The notes under the pieces are model-generated. The model was given only the letters and a program-made list of their open reading frames with translations. It made no database searches and was not told the origin of the DNA. Of a stretch of 64,000 bases of DNA, positions 10,880 through 23,292 are shown one piece after another. Numbering within the stretch: the first letter of the stretch is position 1; every line of letters starts with the position of its first letter. The stretch is from Lentinula raphanica. Lineage: Eukaryota > Basidiomycota > Agaricomycetes > Agaricales > Omphalotaceae. The DNA lies in contig JANVFP010000004.1 in NCBI GenBank assembly GCA_027919835.1, forward strand, positions 1,488,001 through 1,552,000. Reading direction: 5' to 3'. A program made the position numbers and the translations under genes.

Positions 10880-11650
10880 TCAGTGACTGCCCAGCTCCCA
10901 AAGGTTGAGAATAGGGTCATCAACATGAATGGGCTGTGCAAAGCCATCAATCTCCACATATGGACCACATTCTTGTATGAATGCCCCTCTCAGTGCTACA
11001 TTCTGAGATTCTTTGTGGATAAAATGCTGCTGATATTTATGCTCTTTAGAGCCACAAACAGCACAGAGACCTTCTCTCATCCAGTGATTCCATTCTTCCT
11101 GAGTCACTTTAGGATATAATTTTTCTTCATCCTGGATGTTCTCTGTACCCAACATTTCCTCAGCAATGGAAGATTCCAAATGTCCATCTTCTGCCACTTG
11201 CATCAATCCTTGATTATCAGGTGGTGTGCGGATGTTATATTTTGGAATAGTGGAAGATGATTTTGCCTTTTTGTCTTCATCAGCAATTGCCACTGCATTC
11301 TTAATTTGGTTTCTTCCTGAATTAGTTGGAATTACTGATTCTGCAGTAGAATCCAGTGTATAGTCATTTCTTTTATGACCAAGTCCAACCTGGTTGAAAG
11401 CCTGTCTTGCTCCATCAAGCACCATCAGTTTATCCACCACTCCTGAAATTGTATCAGGTATTTCTCCATGATCAACCAAGCGATTCCGGAGATGGTTCTG
11501 AATTTGTTTCAGTAATCTCCACCGAAGAGCCCAATCATCATATTCTGTCATGAGGGCAATATCTTCAAATCGGACCCAGAAATCACCAAAGGATTCATTC
11601 CATGCCTGGACACACTCATCCAATTTGGATTGAGCTTGGATTGTCTCATA
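10880..11650 (-). pseudogene. retrotransposon Gag-like protein, 5'-truncated
   Basis: A frame open from the TRIM border (YETIQAQSKLDECVQAW...) through 247 codons after the first ATG (11623). The WNESFGDFWVRFEDIA and WALRWRLLKQIQNHLRNRLV segments look like a Ty3-type Gag helical core. Near the end, CAVCGSKEHKYQQH is a zinc-knuckle-like motif spaced C-x2-C-x4-H-x4-H (His replaces the last Cys). The stop lies about 30 bases before the purine tract and LTR, so no protease, reverse transcriptase or integrase is encoded: this is either a gag-only non-autonomous element or an internally deleted copy. The N-terminus is removed at the TRIM junction. Confidence 0.6.
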
Positions 11651-11651
11651 C

Positions 11652-12173
11652 TGTCAGGAATTGAACCACTTATATAGTGCTGGGAACAATACCAGAGTGA
11701 CCTGGTATTGTGGTCTTTTGGCCCAGTTGGATTATTGGCACTCATTCCCAGCATGTCAGTTCTTCACAGAATACCAGGTCCAAGGGTCAATGGTTCAATC
11801 CTCTTTGTGGGCAAAAAAGAGGCTCTTGTTTCCACTTGGCTCACAGGTCATATGTTGACTTGGGGGCCTGCTATATTAGTTGGTTCTGTACATTTCCTTA
11901 GCAACCAGTCATCGTTGGCGCTTGGTGGTGGCTTTGGGGGTCAGATATCACATGGCTGACGGGGCAGATGATAACGTAGCCCATCTGCCTGACTGCACGG
12001 GTGTGTAGCTCTGTGCCAAGCATCTCGGGGGCTCGATGTTTCGAAGGGGGATGTACTGTCAGGAATTGAACCACTTATATAGTGCTGGGAACAATACCAG
12101 AGTGACCTGGTATTGTGGTCTTTTGGCCCAGTTGGATTATTGGCACTCATTCCCAGCATGTCAGTTCTTCACA
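11652..12173 (+). mobile_element. TRIM-like miniature LTR element with two identical 117-bp LTRs
   Basis: Two identical 117-bp direct repeats (11652-11768 and 12057-12173), each TGTCAGGAATTG...GTTCTTCACA, enclose 288 bp with no coding capacity. A purine tract (CGAAGGGGGATGTAC) lies directly before the right LTR, setting plus orientation. LTR identity means recent activity. The LTR start TGTCAGGAAT is shared with the large LTR next door, suggesting mobilisation by the same enzyme family. No 5-bp duplication flanks its left end. Confidence 0.75.
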
Positions 12174-15143
12174 ACCAGCTCTTGACCCGATGCGTTCCTC
12201 AAGCTATATCCAGATTCAGCAAGCCAATCTTCGCGCGTACTGAGAAATAGTACCAACCTGCAGAGATCTCGACAGCTGGAGAACGGACCACACTACGTTT
12301 ACGATATTGCAAATCCGCAGCAATTCAAGCTGAACGATGATACGGACGATACTGACGATGTGCGTTTCTTTTCATTCAACAACTCGAACCACTCTAACAT
12401 TTCCACAGGATGTCGCCAAGCTTGTGTATGACATGCAGCAAGTACTCGCGCTAGATCCTTGTAGACGGTTCACTTTCAGAGCTACCATTGAAAACCGCAC
12501 AATGCGACTGTGGTTCCTCAGCCGTGCAACGTTACTGAAGACCAAACCTTTCAACTTCATAAAGGTACGTTGTCTTTCAACTCTTCGTTGTTTGCATCGA
12601 ATCGTTGATGTCTGTTTCATTCACAGGACCGCCATCAGCTCGTCCAATATTTCCTCTCCCTGGCCTTCTCCTCTACCACTGATATGGGCTGGGATCCAAC
12701 CATGGAGTTCTCACATTACGATCGAAATAAACGACGACAATACAAGATCAAGGTCAACAGTCAAATCTTCACCACCGTCGAGGTTCTATCTGACGTCTCG
12801 GCCGATAGTCCGCTGGGTCGTGCTACAAGGGTCTGGAAAGTTTTGGATTCCAGTAATAAGATACGAGTTCTTAAAGACGTCTGGCTAGAGTCTGATCGCA
12901 AGCAAGAACACGAGATCCACCAGGCAATCCTTGCGAGCGCGGAAGAGTACGATCAGGCCAACAAGAGCAATTATCGTGAACCGCTGGAGAAACGCATGTT
13001 GAGACCGTTGGCGTACGGCAAAGTTCCGGTCGTCGATCTTACGATCGATGACACCACCATCGTCATGCTCCGCGGATACGACTTGTTTAATGTTTCTCCC
13101 GTTGACCTCATCACGTCGAAAATCCCAGCTAACCCAGCCGCTCAGTCCACGGGTTTCAGCATGCCGCGCGATAGAGATTCCACTCATCTGACCACTGAAA
13201 CGAATACCGCTCACTTTCAAACCACTCAAGAACCCGAAGCTTCTAGTCAAGAATCTGATGCAATAACATCGACCAATGTGGCTCAACGTAGGGTAAGAAA
13301 CCACTCTCACCATCATCGGTACCATTATCGAATTGTATTCGAACAATGCGCAACCACCATTTACAACGAGCGAAGTCTAGGAAACACCCTGCATGCATTA
13401 ATTGAAGTTGTCCGTGGTAAGTGAATCTACCAAGAATTCGTGAAATATTCCCGGCAGCTGAAGTTGTTTGTATCCTAATATAGCTCTTCGGATCCTCCAT
13501 CGTGTGGGCTGGATTCATCGTGATATTAGCGGGGGGAACATCTACTGGTTTGCCGATGAAGAAATCGGTCTTCTGGGTGATTTTGAATATGCCACACATC
13601 TCAAGGAACCGAGACGGCATAATGTACGGACTGTATGTGACATCTTGTTTATTATGAGTTGCAGGTCACAATTTTGACCCACGTTTGTCAGGGCACACCT
13701 TTTTTATGGCTGCAGAAACCCTTGCCAATAGCTACCTGTTCACTGGGGGTCAACAAGATCAGAGCACTGATGAAGAGGAAGAGGAGGATGACGATGACGA
13801 CGACTATAAACCGTTTCAACACCAGATAGACACCGAATCCCCCGTTGTCCCAAACGAGACATCACCTCCTTCATTCTCGCACAACCCTTTGCACGATCTG
13901 GAATCTATCTGGTGGATCTTGGTCTACATCCTGTTCTTCAACGATGACAAGGCCAGCCCCCCTAAAATTTCAAAGACTCGTCAAGAGAAGATGGACGAAC
14001 TGTTTCATGGGAAGTTAGAAGCCACAGGCCGTTTGGTGTTCTTGATGGAGCCCGCTCATTTGGATAAAGCGAAGGGATATCTTTCACCTTCATTCGCTCC
14101 TGCGATTGAAATCATCAAGGCGTTGGCCCTGCTGTTGACTACTGCATATCACAAATCGGAAAAGCAGTATAACACGACCCGGAAGATCGACAACAAACGT
14201 TTCAGAATTCATCGTCGCTTCTGGAAGTCTCTGACTTCCAAACTTTTAAACTCGTTATGGGGAATAACGTTAGTGCCTGTGAAAGACGATGGCAAGAAAA
14301 GGACGAATCCGGGGCCGCCCGAGACGGAGCCTCCAGCAAAACGTTCACAGTGAGTCGTATCCATGTGGACCGATGACAATCTTGAATGCTGATTGGTCTC
14401 TACTTGTTCATAGCACATCTGTACCTCCGCCTCTGATACTGAAAGGGTCGAAATCGAATAGAGGGAGGAACAGTGGTAGTCGACGTTGATTTGAACATGA
14501 TCTAGTACTATGTTCGCATCTTTTGTGTGTCATTGATGATTAACGACGCTCTTATTCTTGCATAGGATCGCGATCCAACTGTGTTTTTCGAACCAGGATT
14601 TTCTCGACCATCTTATTCGTCCTCATTAATGTATTTGTAGTACTTCATTACAATACCCATTCACGTTCAACTAACAGTCATCTTAATTGTGCTCTCCATT
14701 GCTGCAAAATAGTCGGTGTGTATCGGATGTAGTCGAAACCTGGTCGAAATAGTGTTGTTTGCATCGCTGACAGCTTCATCGATCATTGACAATCCGCAGA
14801 GAGCTTCGGTTCATGCCCTTCTTTTCACTGTTGATTTCTGAATTTCAACCTCTCTATCTTCGGGAGGACCTGCTCACTATTTACATGATCGCGATCATGG
14901 AAGAGAGCAGGTCGCTGCTGCAGGTGTCCGCCACGCCAGGGGCCACCCCTGTCCTGGATTTTGAACCATTACTATCGAACTCTCACTCATTCACTCACAA
15001 CTGCTCACCTTTTCCTCTCACTCACGCTCTCTCCACACTCCCTCCTCAAGACTCAAAGCCGCTGTTTCTTCTGACCTTCGTACGACTTCGGACGTTGAGA
15101 CCTGTTGAGACCGACACTCGTTGTGGGATCAGACGTCCCCCAG

Positions 15144-17700
15144 ATGATTCTGGAAATTCCTTTGCAAGACTATTTCGACTATGTCTTGCCTCCGCTACCA
15201 GCTAAACTCAGGGACAAAATCGAATGTATCATCCAGACTTTGGAGACCAACGAGGCAATTCGCTGTAATCGATGGGTTTTTCCAGTGGATTCAGCGTTAG
15301 ACGATGAAGACGAACACACAATTTCTCATCGCCTGAGAGAGTTCTACAACGCTGTTGTGAATGCTGCTCAAGATATTGATGACTCCCTGGAACCGACGTT
15401 TGGTCTCGTAGTCAATGGCAATAACCCCGTGTACTCAGATCGAGGGGTCAGCTCTCGACCCAATGCGTTCCTCAAATTGAAGCCGAAGTTAGCAAGTCAA
15501 TCTTCAGAAGGATTGAGATATGCTCCCGTCGCGCAAAGAACTCAACGGGTGGAGAATGGCGAAGGCTTTGTCTATGATATTGCAAATCCTCAGCGGCTCA
15601 AGTTAAAGGAAGGCATGAACGATACTGACGATGTGCGTCTCATTGACTCTCAAACTTATTCTTGCTTGGATTAGTCTAACCTCTCTACAGGATGTCGCCA
15701 AGCTTGTTTACGACATGGAGCAAATACTCGCACTAGATCCTTGTAGACGTTTCACCCTCGGAGCTACCATCGACGACTGCACAATGCGACTATGGTTCCT
15801 CAGCCGTGCAACTTTATTGAAGACCAAACCTTTCGACTTCACAAAGGCACGTTGTCATCAATATTTGTTACAGCCATAGGATCTTGATCTTGTTTTTCAT
15901 TTCCAGGATCGCCGCCAACTCATCCACTATTTTCTCTCCCTTGCCTTCGCCTCTCCTACTGACATGGGCTGGGATCCAACCGTGGAATTCTCACATTACA
16001 GTCAATCCGGGCGACGACAATACACGATTGAGGTAGATGGTCAAAAATTCACCACTGTCGATGTTCTATCCGACGCTTCGGCTGCGAGGCCACTGGGTCG
16101 TGCTACAAGGGTCTGGAAAGTCCTGGATTCCAGTGGTATCATACGCGTTCTCAAAGACGTTTGGCTGGAGTCTGATCGCATGGGAGAACACGAAATTCAG
16201 CAGGCAATTCTGGACGACGTAGAAAAATTTGATCAAGCACACCACAGTAACTATCGTGCAAAGCTGGAGCAACGCATGCTGAGACCGTTAGCTCAGTGCC
16301 GAGTTCCTGTGAATCACAAACCCGATGATACCGCCGCCGTCATGCTACGTGGATATGACTCGTCTAATGATTCTTCCGTCGACCGTTTCACGTCGAACAA
16401 CCCATCTAACCCAGCCGCTCAGTCTGTGGGTTTTAGCATGTCGTTCGATAGGGATCCCGACGACCTGACGACCGAACCGAAGCCTGATAACTCTCAAATA
16501 ACTCAAGAACCCGCAGCCATCAACCAAGATTCAGATCAGATAATGTCGACCGAGCTGGCTAAACGTAAGGCAAGAAACCACATCCACCATCATCGAATTG
16601 TGTTCAAACACTACGCAACAACCATTTACAACGAGCGCACTCTGGGAGATACCCTATGTGCGTTGATCGAAGTTGTCCGCGGTAAGTGAATCTAGCAGGA
16701 ATTGGTGAAATATTACTCGCAGCTGAAGTTGTTTGTATCTTTATGTAGCTCTTGGGATCCTTCATCGCGTTGGCTGGGTCCATCGTGATATCAGCGGGGG
16801 GAACATTGACTGGTTTGCGGATGAAAAAATCGGTCTTTTGGGTGATTTTGAATATGCTACTCATCTCAAGGAACCGAGACAGCATAATGTACGGACTGTA
16901 TGTGACATCTTGTTTATTGTGAGGTGATGGTCACAATTTTGAACCACGTTCGTCAGGGCACGCCTCTTTTCATGGCTGCTGAAACCCTTGTCAATGACTA
17001 CTTGTTCACTGCGGTTCCACAAGATCTGAGCACTGATGAAGAGGAGGAGGAGGATGACGACGAAGACGACTTTATTCCGTTTGAACCCCAGATAGGAACC
17101 GAAGCCCCCGTTGTTCCACACAAGACATCGCTTCCTCCTTCATTCTCGCACAACCCTTTGCACGATCTGGAATCCATCTGGTGGATTTTGATCTACGTCC
17201 TGTTCTTCAACGATGACGCGTGCAACCCCTCCCAAGATTCAGAGACTCGTCAAGAGAAGATGAACGAATTGTTTCATGGGAAGTCAGAAGCAACAGGCCG
17301 TTTCTTGCTCTTGATACAGTCCGCTTATTTGAATGAAGCGAAGGGACGTCTCTCACCTTCATTCGCTCCTGCGATCGAAACCATCAAGGCCTTGGCCCTG
17401 CTGCTGACTGCTGCGTATCAGAAATCGGAGAAGCAGTATAATATGACCGGGAAGATCGACGACAAATGTTTCGAAATTCATCGTCGTTTCTGCAAGCTTC
17501 TGACTTCCAAACTTTTAAACTCGTTATGTGGAATAACGTTAGTGCCTGTGAAAGACGATGGCAAGAAAAGGACGAACCTGGGGCCGCCCGAGACGGAGTC
17601 TCCAGCAAAACGTTCACGGTGAGTCGTAGCATCTATGTTGAAGACCGCAGTCTCGAAAGCTGATTGGTCTTGACGCGTTCACAGCACATCTGTACCTTGA
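15144..17700 (+). CDS. FunK1 fungal-type protein kinase, copy B, N-terminally decayed
   Basis: Tandem paralogue of copy A. The Pro/Ser-rich N-terminal segment (about 14920-15100) is still recognisable at DNA level, but is out of frame with the rest because of a partial duplication (GTTGAGACC repeated at about 15094-15112) and a TGA. The first usable ATG is at 15144 (MILEIPLQDYFDYVLPPLP). From there the kinase exons are intact: KLVYDMEQILALDPCRRFT, the MGWDPTVEFSHY block, VWKVLDSSGIIRVLKDVWL, WVHRDISGGN with HRD loop, LLGDFEYA, FMAAETLVNDYLF, FSHNPLHDLESIWWIL. The last exon (17685-17700) ends RTSVP. The intron after PFDFTK has a GC donor (GCACGT) where copies A and C have GT. Whether a functional shortened kinase is made is unclear. 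Confidence 0.7.
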
Positions 17701-18296
17701 TCCCTGCAAATGAAAGGGTCGACATCGAAGAAAGGCAGGAGCAATGGCCAACGTTGATTGAGTACCATCTGAACGATTACCGACTTGCATAGTACCGCAG
17801 CCTGACTGTATTACCTCACCATTGTAGCTCCTCACCGACATCTGTTGCATATGTACATTGTTAATGACCATTCATCTTTCTCTGGCTCCTTCACTTTCTC
17901 AAATGCTCCGTCCTCATTACTCGTCGATTCCGAGATTCCCATCAATGCGACGCGCAGTCAAGAGAGAGACAGAACTGCAGATCGGAGTATCGCTGATTCT
18001 CAACTCCGCGCCGGCCATAGGCTGAGGTAACGGAAAAGTTGAAGACGGTCTGAAAAGGGAGATCACGGTCGCCGTTATCGTGGACCTTGAATCTCAAATG
18101 GATGTACATAGCCACCATACCGATACCAGTGGAAGGAAGGAAGGATGGATGGGTCATTCGCCGTTCTAGGAAGATAGACGCGAAGATGGCAACAACCTAA
18201 GCGCTCATTGAGCGCTCGCCGCTCGCCTCACCTTTCCCTTGATCGGTGATCCGCGAACATGACGGCCATGATGTTTTCATAAAACGACCTCATCCC
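17701..18296. other. intergenic
   Basis: Between FunK1 copy B and the TRK gene. It holds the TRK promoter. No TATA box or other feature stands out. Confidence 0.4.
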
Positions 18297-21200
18297 ATGC
18301 AACCACTCAAGGCAGAGCCAAAGCCACCTTCTGGCAATTTCTTTTCTCGCCTCTACGACCGAATAGAAAATTTCATACTCTACCAATCCAGTTTCTTTCG
18401 GCTTCATCTCTTTGCCTTTGTCTTCATACCTCTAATCTCTTCTGCAATCTTCTGGGGATGTAATGGACGCTTCTCTATCAGCTATCTAGACTCGCTATTT
18501 CTATGCTACTCAGCGATGACCGTGACAGGCTTGTCTACGGTCAATCTATCCACCTTGACCGCCTGGCAGCAGGTCATTCTCTACTTGCTCATGATGTTGG
18601 TGAGTTTATGGTATAATCATCAATTGAGAGTCACCTTTCAATGTATGTTGTTCTCTTCAGGGTGATATCACAATGGTTTCATGGATTATGGTCTTGGTTC
18701 GAAAGTGCGTAGCGTCGTCTCTTCGAATTGACCTTTCATTGACCGTTAGTAATGCCTCAGAGAGTACTTCAAGCGGAGATGCGAATACGAATATGTCGCA
18801 AAGAAACGGAAAGACTTCCAAGATCGCACAAAGTTCACAATTTCCGCACCAATGAACATGAAGAAGGCTAGAGAACCAGTACCACTGAATAATAGTAACA
18901 ACAAACCCGTTACCAAGAAATCCATAGAAGCACCTACTTCACCAACTTTCAATCTAATACATCCTACTCCTGCACCGACATTTGACATTGAGAAAGCGGC
19001 TGGGACCAACACGCAGAAAGAGCCAAATTCGGATCTGCTCTTTTCGAATCAGACTACGCTTCATTCTTCGCCAGAGGTAATGAACATAGATCTTCCAGCT
19101 GACCCAATATCTCCAACTTCCCATCCTCATGGCGTTGATTTCGCTTATTCTACGTCTTTAAAAAGAGCCGACACGTTTCGGACCACGACAGGTAAGGCAA
19201 CCAACATTCTCATCTCGTAAAACTTGAAGCTGATGTTCCCAAGGTGTTCCACTGACGCGACGTACGACCACCATTCTCACCCACCGCTCACAAAACCCCA
19301 CCGTCGATTTCTCTAATCCTAAACATCAATATGACATGGGCTTCCCTGGACCGGTCTTATTAGCGCAGAAAGCCTTTAGAGCTATATCTCCCAACACGTA
19401 TCGGAAGATGGAACGCAAGCTCACGATACCTTATTCACGGACCATAGAAGGTGCCAACGTCCCTTGGCTGACCTCTTCTGCTGAAATTGTCACTGGGAGA
19501 AACTCGGATTTCCACGTCGAGACGTTATCCGATGACTTGGTGGAACAAATCGGAGGTGTCGAGTATGTTGCCTTGAGGTGGCTAAGCTATATGGTGCCCC
19601 TGGTGAGCATGACTGCTCTACGTTTCGTTCAATCGATGCTGATAATTCGTGCTACATGTAGTATTTCATTGGAACACAACTCATCTCGTTCATACTCTTC
19701 GCTCCCTGGCTCTCTGCGACCCATCAATACGATGATGTGTTTGCATCTCAATCGAGGATTGTTCAGAAGCCTTGGTGTGTAGACCAGCAGGATGTTCCCA
19801 TGTGTGAGATATAACCTCATATCGAACAGGTTCAGTCTATTCCAGGTCATGGGCGCGTATACTGGCGGTGGCCTTTCTTTGGTGGACGAGTAAGTATTGA
19901 TCACAAGCACTCGTCTCGCTGGCGCTCATTGGCAATCATAGAGGAATGGTCCCTTTTCAAAGTGCATATCTCATGGTTTGTAAGTAGCCTGGCCTCCCGA
20001 TGTGGTCTCTTCCCCTGAACACTTTGTGCCTTGCAGTCTCTTTGATGTTCGTCATCCTTGCTGGGAATCATGCACTGGTGAGCTTTTTTCTTTCGTTTTG
20101 ATGGGCGATGTTGTTGACGACGACGTTTCAGCCTATTTTGTAAGCTGTTCGAATCAAACTATCACTTTGACAACGTTCATACCTCGAGTGATCATCTAGC
20201 TTGCGTTTCGTGATGTTCGTCTCATGAAAAATTTGCTACTACATAGTCATGTTGATGACTTCCCCCGTGTAGATGGATAGGATCGAAAATAGCGAAAAGT
20301 GGCTCTGAATCCGAGAAAGCTTTGAGTTTCCTATTGGATCATCCTCGAAGGTGAGCTGTCTGCTCACATCCTTACGATCATCATGGATTGTGATCGACCT
20401 CAACTTTGTAGATGTTTTGTCTATCTGTGCGTGATCACCTCGTTTGGAACATATAATGTTTAGACGTGTATGTTACCAGATTCCCTAGTCATCAGACTTG
20501 GTTCTTGGTTATCTGCTTAGTAGCATTTAGGTGAGATTCGTGTAAGACCTCATCTATGCTTCTCTCAGGACTCAAGTGTAAATAAGTGCGATAGAATGGG
20601 CGGCCTTTGAAGTGCTCGGTAGGTGCATCTGGTTGTTGTAAATCTCGAGTTCTGATTTCTGCCATCATTCCCCGCAACTATGCAATCGTTTCGTCCTCAT
20701 CACAAGATATTGGATTGGAAGTGTGGACCTCACTATCCATTGGGCCACGAATAGTTGCCGGTCTTTTCCAAGGACTGGCTGCTCGGGCGTCAGGATTTTC
20801 AATCGTCTCAGTAGCTTCGCTTGCACCTGCTGTGCAGTGGGTATTCAGTACATTTGGGTAGACCGACCGACTTATCCCACATAATAGGTTTTTATACGTC
20901 GTGATGATGTACATCGCTGTGAGTTGTCAGTCACCTTCTGCTCTAAGCTCTTCCTCGGATGTTGATGGTATGATCTTTCTTTTTGCGCCTAGGTGTATCC
21001 GGTGAATTACCTATTGCAAACTAGTAAGCCCGACAATCTTGCTCATGGAGTTTAACAACAGGTCGCTCTGAGTATCCGCTCAACAAACGTGTGCGTAGTT
21101 CTTGCTTTACATCATGCTTCAGCAAGTTGATGTGCCATCCAGTTACGAAGAATTATCCCTTGGTGTCTTTGAGGCACAAGATGAAGAGGATGAACAAGAA

Positions 21201-21871
21201 CCGACCAATTTTGGAGACGCTGGTCCACGACAACGAGTTGGGAGATATATAGGGTGGCATTTACGTCGGCAGCTTAGTATTGGTGCGTAGTCGTGAGCCT
21301 GCTCAATCCTTGTGTTGTTCTAACAGACTGTACTGGTAGATATATGGTGGCTAGTCTGGGGCGTGTTTCTAATTGCTATCATTGAACGGGATAATATCTT
21401 GAATGATGATCTCAAATGGTTTGACCTATTCCGCGTTATATTCGAACTTGTGTCCGCTTTTGGCGGGATTGGGCTGAGCTTGGGCATCCCAACGGTAGTC
21501 TGGCTCTCTGATTGTCATCGCTCGATGTACTTATCCAATTCGACGTAGGAAAACTTTTCTTTTGTCGGTGCAATGCGACCACTCTCGAAACTAGTGGTCA
21601 TCGTGATCATGTCGGTACAGTTTCGCTTCGGTTCCTCATGTCCTTCGTACTCATCCGCCCTATCACTTTTCTTACTAGGGTGAGAGGCCGACACCGAGGC
21701 CTGCCAGTCGCTGTGGACCGTGCGGTGATGCTTCCAGAAGAGTTGATGAAACGGAACAAGGATGCTGAAACCGCTGCGAATACTGCTGCCAACACTGGGA
21801 GTGCACAGCTGCCCTTGTCTGCACGGAGTAATGGGGATGGACGGCTCAATACTGTAGCAGAAGAAGTTTAA
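18297..21871 (+). CDS. TRK-family potassium uptake transporter (plasma membrane)
   Basis: High-affinity K+ transporter of the Trk/Ktr/HKT family, driving K+ uptake across the plasma membrane. About ten exons. In order: MQPLKAEPKPPSGNFFSRLY, a first helix, the first pore loop YSAMTVTGLSTVNLSTLT, helix, GDITMVSWIMVLVRK, REYFKRRCEYEY, and a long hydrophilic loop (about 18840-19450) typical of fungal TRKs. Next are LSYMVPL...YFIGTQLISFI, FQVMGAYTGGG, LAGNHALPI, a pore-like ARASGFSIVS, MMYIAVYPVNYL, DIWWLVWGVFLIAIIE, VSAFGGIGLSLGIP, and GAMRPLSKLVVIVIMVRGRHRGLPVAVDRAVMLPEE (given here only as a marker). The start at 18297 is the first in-frame ATG. The frame opens upstream only with a non-ATG codon. 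It looks complete. Confidence 0.85.
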
Positions 21872-22092
21872 TTGATTTACACGAGAAAGTGCATAGCGCT
21901 ATATGACCATCGCATTGATGCCACAGCCATAGCTACAAAAATGACCAGTAACTAGTACTGCTTCCATCAGTGATCAGATCATACATACGCTGGATGCACT
22001 GGTGGGTACTTGATGCAAAAAATTTGGTGTATTTATACAGACGCAACTTCAAACAGATCACCTCTCAAAGCCACCCACTAAGTAAGCTCAAA

Positions 22093-23292
22093 ATGCCCGA
22101 GTCTTATCTGGTACTTGGCGGCTCGGGGCTTATCGGCAGATACATTGCCAAAAAGCTATCCGATCGCGGAGACGTGGTGGCTGTTCTGGACCTTGTCCAG
22201 CGATACGACGATATTCCATTCCATTCAGGCGACATATGCGACGAAGGCGCTGTCATCTCCGTTCGAAAGAAGGTATCTGTTATCTTCAGTCTTTGAACCG
22301 ATTCTTGTGTTTAAGGAAATGCAGACTGGGGCTACATGCGTGTTCCACACTGCTTCACCGTTAGCGACAGAAGGAGAGGCGACGACATTTCGGAAGGTCA
22401 ACGTAGAGGGTACCAGGAATGTAATCTCTGCCTGCGTTGAAGCTAAGGTACCAAAGCTCGTTTATACAAGCTCTTCTGGGATCATATTCGCCGGTCATGG
22501 TATCAACGGTGCGGATGAAACACATCCTTTGCCAGAAAAGGGATATCAAGCGTACCATGAAACAAAAATCATTGCAGAAAGGATGATTCTGCAAGCGAAT
22601 GGAAAGAATGGGCTGTTTACTTGTGCATTGAGGCCATCTGGGGTGTTCGGGTGAGTGAGTACCTGTTACCGTACTCGCCACCACTTCTCTTTGTTGTTTC
22701 TAGTCCAGGAGACCGCGTCATGATAGCTGCGATGTGGAAGCAGTATCAAGCTGGTCGTACAAGTATTCAAATAGGAAACAACAAGAATCGCGTTGATTGG
22801 ACTTCAGTGCAGAATGCAGCAGATGCGCACATCTTAGCCGCGGATTACTTACTATCGCCTCTTCATTCGGACGCCCCCGTAGCAGGCGAAGCATTCTTCA
22901 TCACGAATGATGATCCGTGGATGTTCTGGGACTTCGCGAATGGTGTTTGGGACCGTTTTGACAAACATTTTCCCGGAAAAAGAGTCAAGAAGCAGCCATT
23001 CGTCATTCCGCAATGGCTTAGTCTCATACTCGCGACGATAATGGAAATACAGGGATGGATTACTGGAGAACGGCCAATCATGACAAGATATGTGGTACTC
23101 ATGAGTTCTGTTCCCCGCTGGCACAACATATCCAAGGCAAAAACGGCTTTGGGATATGTTCCGGAAGTCTCCATGGAAGAAGAATTGGACAATATGGTGG
23201 AGGTTTGTCTGTCCTCCCATTCCTTCTAACATAAATCTGATGATAACGTGTAGTGGTGGATGGCCCAAAAGGAATTGCATAATTTGGCCTAG
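22093..23292 (+). CDS. ERG26: sterol-4-alpha-carboxylate 3-dehydrogenase (Erg26-like)
   Basis: NAD(P)-dependent decarboxylating dehydrogenase of the 3-beta-HSD branch of extended SDR proteins. In ergosterol synthesis Erg26 removes the C4 carboxyl group at the ER. Four exons (22093-22272, 22325-22650, 22704-23202, 23254-23292) give 347 residues, the usual length. Visible motifs: Rossmann GGSGLIGRYIA near the N-terminus, VFHTASP, VNVEGTRNVISAC, and the active-site Tyr-x3-Lys as YHETK. Also seen are LRPSGVFGPGD, DWTSVQNAADAHILAADYLL and a C-terminal ending in WWMAQKELHNLA. Related 3-beta-HSD-like enzymes cannot be excluded, but the pattern fits Erg26 best. Confidence 0.85.

Larger units (their letters stand above)
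9999..12173. mobile_element. composite LTR-retroelement insertion with 5-bp target duplication ACCAG
   Basis: The inserted 2175 bp starts TGTAAGGAG and ends CAGTTCTTCACA, obeying the TG...CA rule. It is flanked by ACCAG at 9994-9998 and 12174-12178. FunK1 copies B and C show an uninterrupted sequence at the same place, so the boundary is secure. Inside are, left to right: an 836-bp LTR in minus orientation, a polypurine tract, a gag-like reading frame on the minus strand, and a complete 522-bp TRIM-like element in plus orientation. The left terminus belongs to the large LTR and the right terminus to the small LTR. Confidence 0.8.
9452..14489 (+). pseudogene. FunK1 fungal-type protein kinase, copy A: start codon missing and split by a retroelement
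   Basis: Member of the FunK1 kinase family, expanded in mushrooms and of unknown cellular role. Similarity to copy C begins at ATCAGGTGACCGAGACGCG (9452), three codons into the protein. Upstream there is no in-frame ATG before a stop. The first exon is cut at 9998 by the 2175-bp insertion and resumes at 12179 in the same frame. After that all exons look intact: KLVYDMQQVLALDPCRRFT, the MGWDPTMEFSHY block, VWKVLDSSNKIRVLKDVWL, the catalytic loop WIHRDISGGN (13510-13540), LLGDFEYA in the DFG position, FFMAAETLANSYL, and FSHNPLHDLESIWWIL. The last exon (14414-14489) ends NSGSRR. Inactivation looks recent because no other frame damage is seen. Confidence 0.85.

Noticed and set aside
11780..11800. 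GGTTCAATCC inside the TRIM element, looking like a tRNA T-arm
   Set aside because: No acceptor, D or anticodon stems can be folded around it.
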